64,000 nucleotides of DNA from CBDBCU01 sp965243185 (lineage in GTDB: Bacteria; Chloroflexota; Dehalococcoidia; Lucifugimonadales; UBA3495): the NCBI GenBank assembly GCA_965243185.1, contig OZ251531.1:3162001-3226000 (forward strand), in the 5' to 3' direction. Below are positions 60,570 to 64,000 of the stretch, one piece after another. The stretch's first letter is position 1. Each line of letters opens with the position of its first letter. Made by a program: the position numbers and the translations under genes. Under the pieces are notes generated by a model that worked only from the letters and a program-made list of their open reading frames with translations, made no database searches and was not told where the DNA came from.

Positions 60570-60585
60570 CCCCGCCGGAGCGGGG
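60570..60585 (-). terminator. Hairpin with T-run in the leader of the gene at 60163-60543
   Basis: CCCCGC/GCGGGG (60570-60575, 60580-60585) with a 4-base loop; on the minus strand GATTTTTG follows. Because it lies 27 bases before an ATG, it may be an attenuator rather than an end of transcription. Confidence 0.5.
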
Positions 60586-60647
60586 TATATATGGGTTTTA
60601 TCCAAAGTGGCCGCACTTGTCAAGGGGCGGCTTGCCCAGCTACAGGA

Positions 60648-60763
60648 CTACCGCATACAGCAACCGTCATTCCCACGAAAGTGGGAATCCAGAAAGACCG
60701 TTGACTCTGCATTCCCCTTTTCACCAGAATGACGATAAGTAAGTCGCCAAGTATATGCGATAG
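60648..60763. repeat. Family B element (116 bp) with imperfect ends
   Basis: Left end CTACCGCATACAGCAACCG, right end AAGTCGCCAAGTATATGCGATAG, inner GTCATTCCC and GAATGACG arms. This is most of the gene-free 60544-60920; the remainder holds the leader hairpin and an A/T-rich stretch before the metalloprotease gene. Confidence 0.7.
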
Positions 60764-60920
60764 CGTTGACCGGGGCAGGGTTTCCGATAATCGGGCAATC
60801 GTACCGGCAAGTCCGCAAAGGCTATAACAAGCGTAGCATTTAAGGCCAGGTTATCCGATAATATATAGGGAAGTTTCCCACAATATGCCAACAACTAACC
60901 TGCCAACAAAAGGATTGCCG

Positions 60921-62441
60921 ATGCGCTTGCTTTTAACCCTTGCCCTGATCGCCGCCGGGGACGGCCTTGCCCTGTTATTCCTGCTGACCGCCGCGCCGGC
61001 CCAAGCCCAGACCGATGGCGAAATCCGGCTCCTGTCCCACCGGGTCGAAAGCCGCTTTCCCGACAGCGTCCATTTCTTTGTCGAAGCGGCCGGCCCGGAC
61101 GAAATCAACGACATCCGGGTCTATCTGAAAACCATCGGCCAGGTCAGCCGCAGTGCCTACCGGCAGGTGGAGTTTGCGCCGGGAACCCGCATCAGCGGCG
61201 AAGCCGAACTGCTCAGCGGCGGCAATAACTACTTTCCCCCCGGCACCCGGATGGCTTATTCCTTTGAGCTGCGGGATACCGCCGGCCGCCGGCTCCGCAC
61301 TGAGGAGCAAATCTTTGTCTATCTGGATACCCGTTTCCAGTGGCTTACCCTGACCGACGGTCTGATTACCGTCTATTATAACAACCCCCTGGCGCAAAGC
61401 CGGGCGCAGCACGTGCTGGAAACGGCGGCCGCCACCCTGGACTATATGGGGCCGGTGCTGGGCATCCAACCGGAGTATCCCCTGCACATCGTTACCTATC
61501 ACAACTACCGGGATATGTCCGGCGCGCTGCCCTTCCGCTCCCAAGCCGTCCGCGAGCAGCTGATAACGGCGGGAATGGCTTTTGACGAGGAGCGGGTGCT
61601 GCTGGTCTATAGCGGCGGCCCGGGCGTAACCGGCACTACCGCCCACGAGTTCGTCCATCTCCTGGTCGGCGATGCCACCGGCCGCGCCTATTCCCAAGTG
61701 CCGGCATGGTTGAACGAAGGCTTGGCCGAATACGGCGATTTCAGCGCAGACGCCGACCGGGAGCGCTACTTGCAACGCGCCCTCCAGCAGGGCAAAGTGC
61801 GCCCCCTGTGGCAGCAAGGGGCCTTCAGCGGCACCCCGGAGGACATCCTCATCGGTTACGGGCAAGGCTTGTCCGTAGTCAACTTTCTGGTGAAAAACTA
61901 TGGCACCGCGCCCATCGCGGATTTGATGCAAGCAATGCGGCGCACTCTGGACGTTGACGCCGCCCTGCTCGCGGTTTATGGCTTCGACCAGTACGGCTTG
62001 GATGCCCTCTGGCGGCAGTCCTTGGGCTTGCCGGCTTTGCCGCGCCCGGAAACCCCGGAGCCGTCCCAGCCGCAAGCCCCGGCGCCGCCCCGGGCCACCG
62101 CCACGCCGCGGCCCACTCTAGCCCTGGCCGCCTTCCCGGCAGCGTCGCCCACGGCGACCCCAGTGCCGTCGGTACCCACTGTTGCCGTACCGGAACTGGC
62201 GGCCACGGCCACGCCGGCCTCTGCGGATACCCCTATACCTACCTCAACGCCGCTACCCTTGGCCACAAACCGTACGCCTCTGCCGCCGGCCGCAACGCCA
62301 GCCCCGCCGGCCGCTACAACCGGCGGCGGCTGCAACCCGGCGGCCGCGCCGGCTCCCGGCGGCGAACTGGCGTTAATCCTGCTCCTGGTTAGCCCGGCGG
62401 CAATGCTGGCAGCGGCCCGGCGGCGGTGGTTATTCCGGTAA
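60921..62441 (+). CDS. Secreted zinc metalloprotease-like protein with C-terminal anchor
   Basis: 506 residues from ATG 60921 (AAAGGA upstream). Signal peptide with a hydrophobic core and a likely cleavage after AQA (~36). An Ig-like stretch is followed by a gluzincin domain with AHEFVHLLVG (H-E-x-x-H) and NEGLAEYGDF, supplying the downstream Glu. Then ~110 residues of Pro/Thr/Ala-rich linker and a final hydrophobic helix with RRR, which anchors it to the membrane. The likely role is extracytoplasmic proteolysis. Confidence 0.82.
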   Translation: MRLLLTLALIAAGDGLALLFLLTAAPAQAQTDGEIRLLSHRVESRFPDSVHFFVEAAGPDEINDIRVYLKTIGQVSRSAYRQVEFAPGTRISGEAELLSGGNNYFPPGTRMAYSFELRDTAGRRLRTEEQIFVYLDTRFQWLTLTDGLITVYYNNPLAQSRAQHVLETAAATLDYMGPVLGIQPEYPLHIVTYHNYRDMSGALPFRSQAVREQLITAGMAFDEERVLLVYSGGPGVTGTTAHEFVHLLVGDATGRAYSQVPAWLNEGLAEYGDFSADADRERYLQRALQQGKVRPLWQQGAFSGTPEDILIGYGQGLSVVNFLVKNYGTAPIADLMQAMRRTLDVDAALLAVYGFDQYGLDALWRQSLGLPALPRPETPEPSQPQAPAPPRATATPRPTLALAAFPAASPTATPVPSVPTVAVPELAATATPASADTPIPTSTPLPLATNRTPLPPAATPAPPAATTGGGCNPAAAPAPGGELALILLLVSPAAMLAAARRRWLFR

Positions 62442-62448
62442 AAACAAG

Positions 62449-62480
62449 CGGGCAACCCTTGGGGTTGTCCGAATGCCCGC
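62449..62480. terminator. Hairpin between convergent genes
   Basis: GCGGGCA/TGCCCGC (62449-62455, 62474-62480) with a nested CAACCC/GGGTTG. There is no clear T-run on either side, so termination is only a guess. Confidence 0.35.
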
Positions 62481-62509
62481 AATGCTTGGCAAAGAACCGG
62501 CTTGCGCCG

Positions 62510-63481
62510 TCAACGGGCCCGGGGGTTAAAAGCGTCATTCACCCCATCCCCCAACAAGCTGAAAGTGAACAGCAGCAGCACCAGCACCGCCGACGGTACC
62601 AGAGTCAAGTGCGGGTCGCTCCGCAGCACCGAAATGTTGCCGTTCTCAAAAATCATCACCCCCAAGCTGGGCGTGGGCGGTTGGATACCGATACCCAGCC
62701 AGCTCAGCACAATCTCCGCCCCGGCAATCGCCCCCAATCCCGCCGAAACCGACACGATAACCGGGCTGATAATGTTGGGCAGCAGGTGAACCCCCAAAAT
62801 CCGCTTGTTGGAGGAACCCATCGCCCGGGACGCCTCGACATACTGATTTTCCCGGGCCTGCAAAACCTGCCCCCGCACCAGCCGCGCCATCCCGAACCAG
62901 GAAAAAACCGCCAACGCCAAGGAAATCACCAGATAATCGACAATCCCCAAGCGCACAATCCAGTCAATCCCGGAGGCATCCTCAAAGTCCCGCACATATT
63001 GCAGGATGCGCGGCTTGACCGTGGCCACGATTATCAGCACCAGGAAAATATCGGGGAAAGACGAAGTTACTTCCCCCACCCGCATAATCACCCCATCCGC
63101 CCAGCGGCCGAAATAGCCGGCAATCAACCCCAAGGCGACGCCCAACACCAATGCGCCGGTGACCAGCGAAGTTACCGTAATGATGACCGTCGTCCGCAGC
63201 CCGTACATCACCCGGGTCAGCAGATCCCGCCCCAAGCGGTCCGTCCCCAAGGGATGGAGCAAACTCGGCCCTTGCTTGGCCACGCTCAAATCCTGGTCGT
63301 TGTACCCGTAGGGCGCCACCAACGGGGCAAAGACGCCCGACCCGTACATTACCCCGATGATGACCAGACAAGCCACCGACAGCTTTTTCCGCAGCAGCCG
63401 CCGCAGCGAAAGATACAGATAACCCCGGGAACGGTGGGAAGTCTCCGGCAAAGTCAGCCGCTGCGCGTCATCCGGCAACAT
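62510..63481 (-). CDS. Dipeptide/oligopeptide-type ABC transporter permease (DppC/OppC-like)
   Basis: 323 residues. N-terminal cytoplasmic segment and first helix, then about five membrane segments with the EAA loop (EASRAMGSSNKRILGVHLLPN). HPLGTDRLGRDLLTR near residue 80 is the family signature. Imports peptides or related solutes with a DppB partner, which overlaps its start by 14 bases. ATPase and binding-protein genes are outside the window. Confidence 0.92.
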   Translation of the reverse strand: MLPDDAQRLTLPETSHRSRGYLYLSLRRLLRKKLSVACLVIIGVMYGSGVFAPLVAPYGYNDQDLSVAKQGPSLLHPLGTDRLGRDLLTRVMYGLRTTVIITVTSLVTGALVLGVALGLIAGYFGRWADGVIMRVGEVTSSFPDIFLVLIIVATVKPRILQYVRDFEDASGIDWIVRLGIVDYLVISLALAVFSWFGMARLVRGQVLQARENQYVEASRAMGSSNKRILGVHLLPNIISPVIVSVSAGLGAIAGAEIVLSWLGIGIQPPTPSLGVMIFENGNISVLRSDPHLTLVPSAVLVLLLFTFSLLGDGVNDAFNPRAR

Positions 63482-64000
63482 AATCGCCCCCCAACCGAAT
63501 GCGCGGATCCAGCACCGGATAAATCAAATCCACGATCAGGTTCGCCAGCACGAACAGGGTTGTCCCCAGCAGCGTAACCGCCATAATAATGGGGTAGTCC
63601 CGGGAGAACAGGGATTCAATAGTCAGCAGTCCCACGCCGGGGATGCCGAAATACAGCTCCACGATAAAGGAGCCGCTGGCTAACCCGGCCAGGGAAAAGC
63701 CCAAAGTAGTCACTACCGGAATCAGCGCGTTCCGCAGGATGTGCCGCGCCCGCACCAACCGCTCCGGCAGCCCCTTGGCCCTTGCCGTGCGAATGTAATC
63801 CTGCCCGATAACATCGAGCGTCGCCGCCCGAGTGAGCCGGGTTACAATCGCCACGCCGGGGATACCCAAGACCAGAGCCGGCAGGATGATGCTGGTCGAA
63901 AAGAACCCGTCCCAACCGTGGCTCGGCAGCAAATCCAGTTTCAGAGAAAAGACCAACAGGGCAATGGGGATGGTCAGAAAGACGTGCATTGACTGCCCCA
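63468..64000 (-). CDS. ABC transporter permease (DppB-like), N-terminus outside window
   Basis: At least 177 residues; the frame is open to the window end. The EAA-loop region (RTARAKGLPERLVRARHILRNALIPV) and GIPGVGLLTIESL with LDPRIR at the C-terminus are typical of DppB/OppB permeases. Overlaps the downstream DppC-like gene by 14 bases. The missing part should hold the first two to three helices. Confidence 0.9.
   Translation of the reverse strand, partial: GQSMHVFLTIPIALLVFSLKLDLLPSHGWDGFFSTSIILPALVLGIPGVAIVTRLTRAATLDVIGQDYIRTARAKGLPERLVRARHILRNALIPVVTTLGFSLAGLASGSFIVELYFGIPGVGLLTIESLFSRDYPIIMAVTLLGTTLFVLANLIVDLIYPVLDPRIRLGGDYVAG

Overview
The window is a GC-rich bacterial chromosome segment (about 60 % G+C by eye; strong C/G bias at third codon positions in core genes; ATG, GTG and TTG starts; sigma70-like promoters, several with an extended -10). 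Housekeeping genes point to a free-living bacterium, and the mix resembles environmental Chloroflexota: a threonyl-tRNA synthetase without a TGS domain, DUF35/thiolase pairs, ACMSD-like amidohydrolases, an aldolase-SDR fusion and many small inverted-repeat elements. The phylum assignment is an inference and is weak.

Layout. 1-3.5 kb: prfB (cut by the window edge, with its programmed frameshift site) and a GT39-like membrane glycosyltransferase. 3.5-4.0 kb: a repeat cluster. 4.0-6.9 kb: Type IIG-like methyltransferase copy 1, interrupted by an in-frame TGA. 7.1-12.3 kb: plsY, thrS, a hicBA toxin-antitoxin pair and a YyaL-like protein. 12.3-15.7 kb: operon corC-like > phosphatase > tilS. 16.0-18.9 kb: intact methyltransferase copy 2. 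19-25.2 kb: DUF35 + thiolase, an HpcH aldolase, ribonuclease D, an M20-type peptidase and a DMT transporter. 25.2-28.3 kb: tRNA-Glu and a third methyltransferase. 28.4-35.4 kb: guaA, SMP-30, enoyl-CoA hydratase, a small ORF coupled to an FRG-TPR protein, and purF. 35.6-39.5 kb: the rpmH-rnpA-yidD-(PQQ propeller)-yidC-khpB operon. 39.7-47.2 kb: DUF4268 nuclease-like gene, a PaREP1-like gene, a gene remnant, tRNA-Leu, a hydrolase, a radical-SAM-like protein lacking its cysteines, and a fourth methyltransferase. 47.4-51.6 kb: two tandem amidohydrolases and the aldolase-SDR fusion. 51.7-64 kb: NHL protein, orphan HicB, hydrolase, HEPN/MNT pair, phosphatase, ketopantoate reductase, DUF35, CMD protein, MqnA-like + MetF-like, a PD-(D/E)XK protein, a metalloprotease and dipeptide ABC permeases.

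Defence-type genes are unusually dense and scattered among housekeeping genes: four single-chain nuclease-methyltransferases, two further nuclease-like proteins, one FRG-TPR protein and three toxin-antitoxin-like loci. The most unusual signal is in the twin methyltransferases (4044-6947 and 15960-18863). Both carry a near-perfect one-nucleotide-loop palindrome (33 and 35 bp) at the same codon position, at the border between the conserved methyltransferase core and a divergent target-recognition region. The two palindromes differ at six positions in each arm, and every difference is compensated in the other arm. In copy 1 the palindrome creates the in-frame TGA. This fits a site of specificity-domain exchange or a maintained RNA/DNA hairpin, and is the best candidate for something undescribed.
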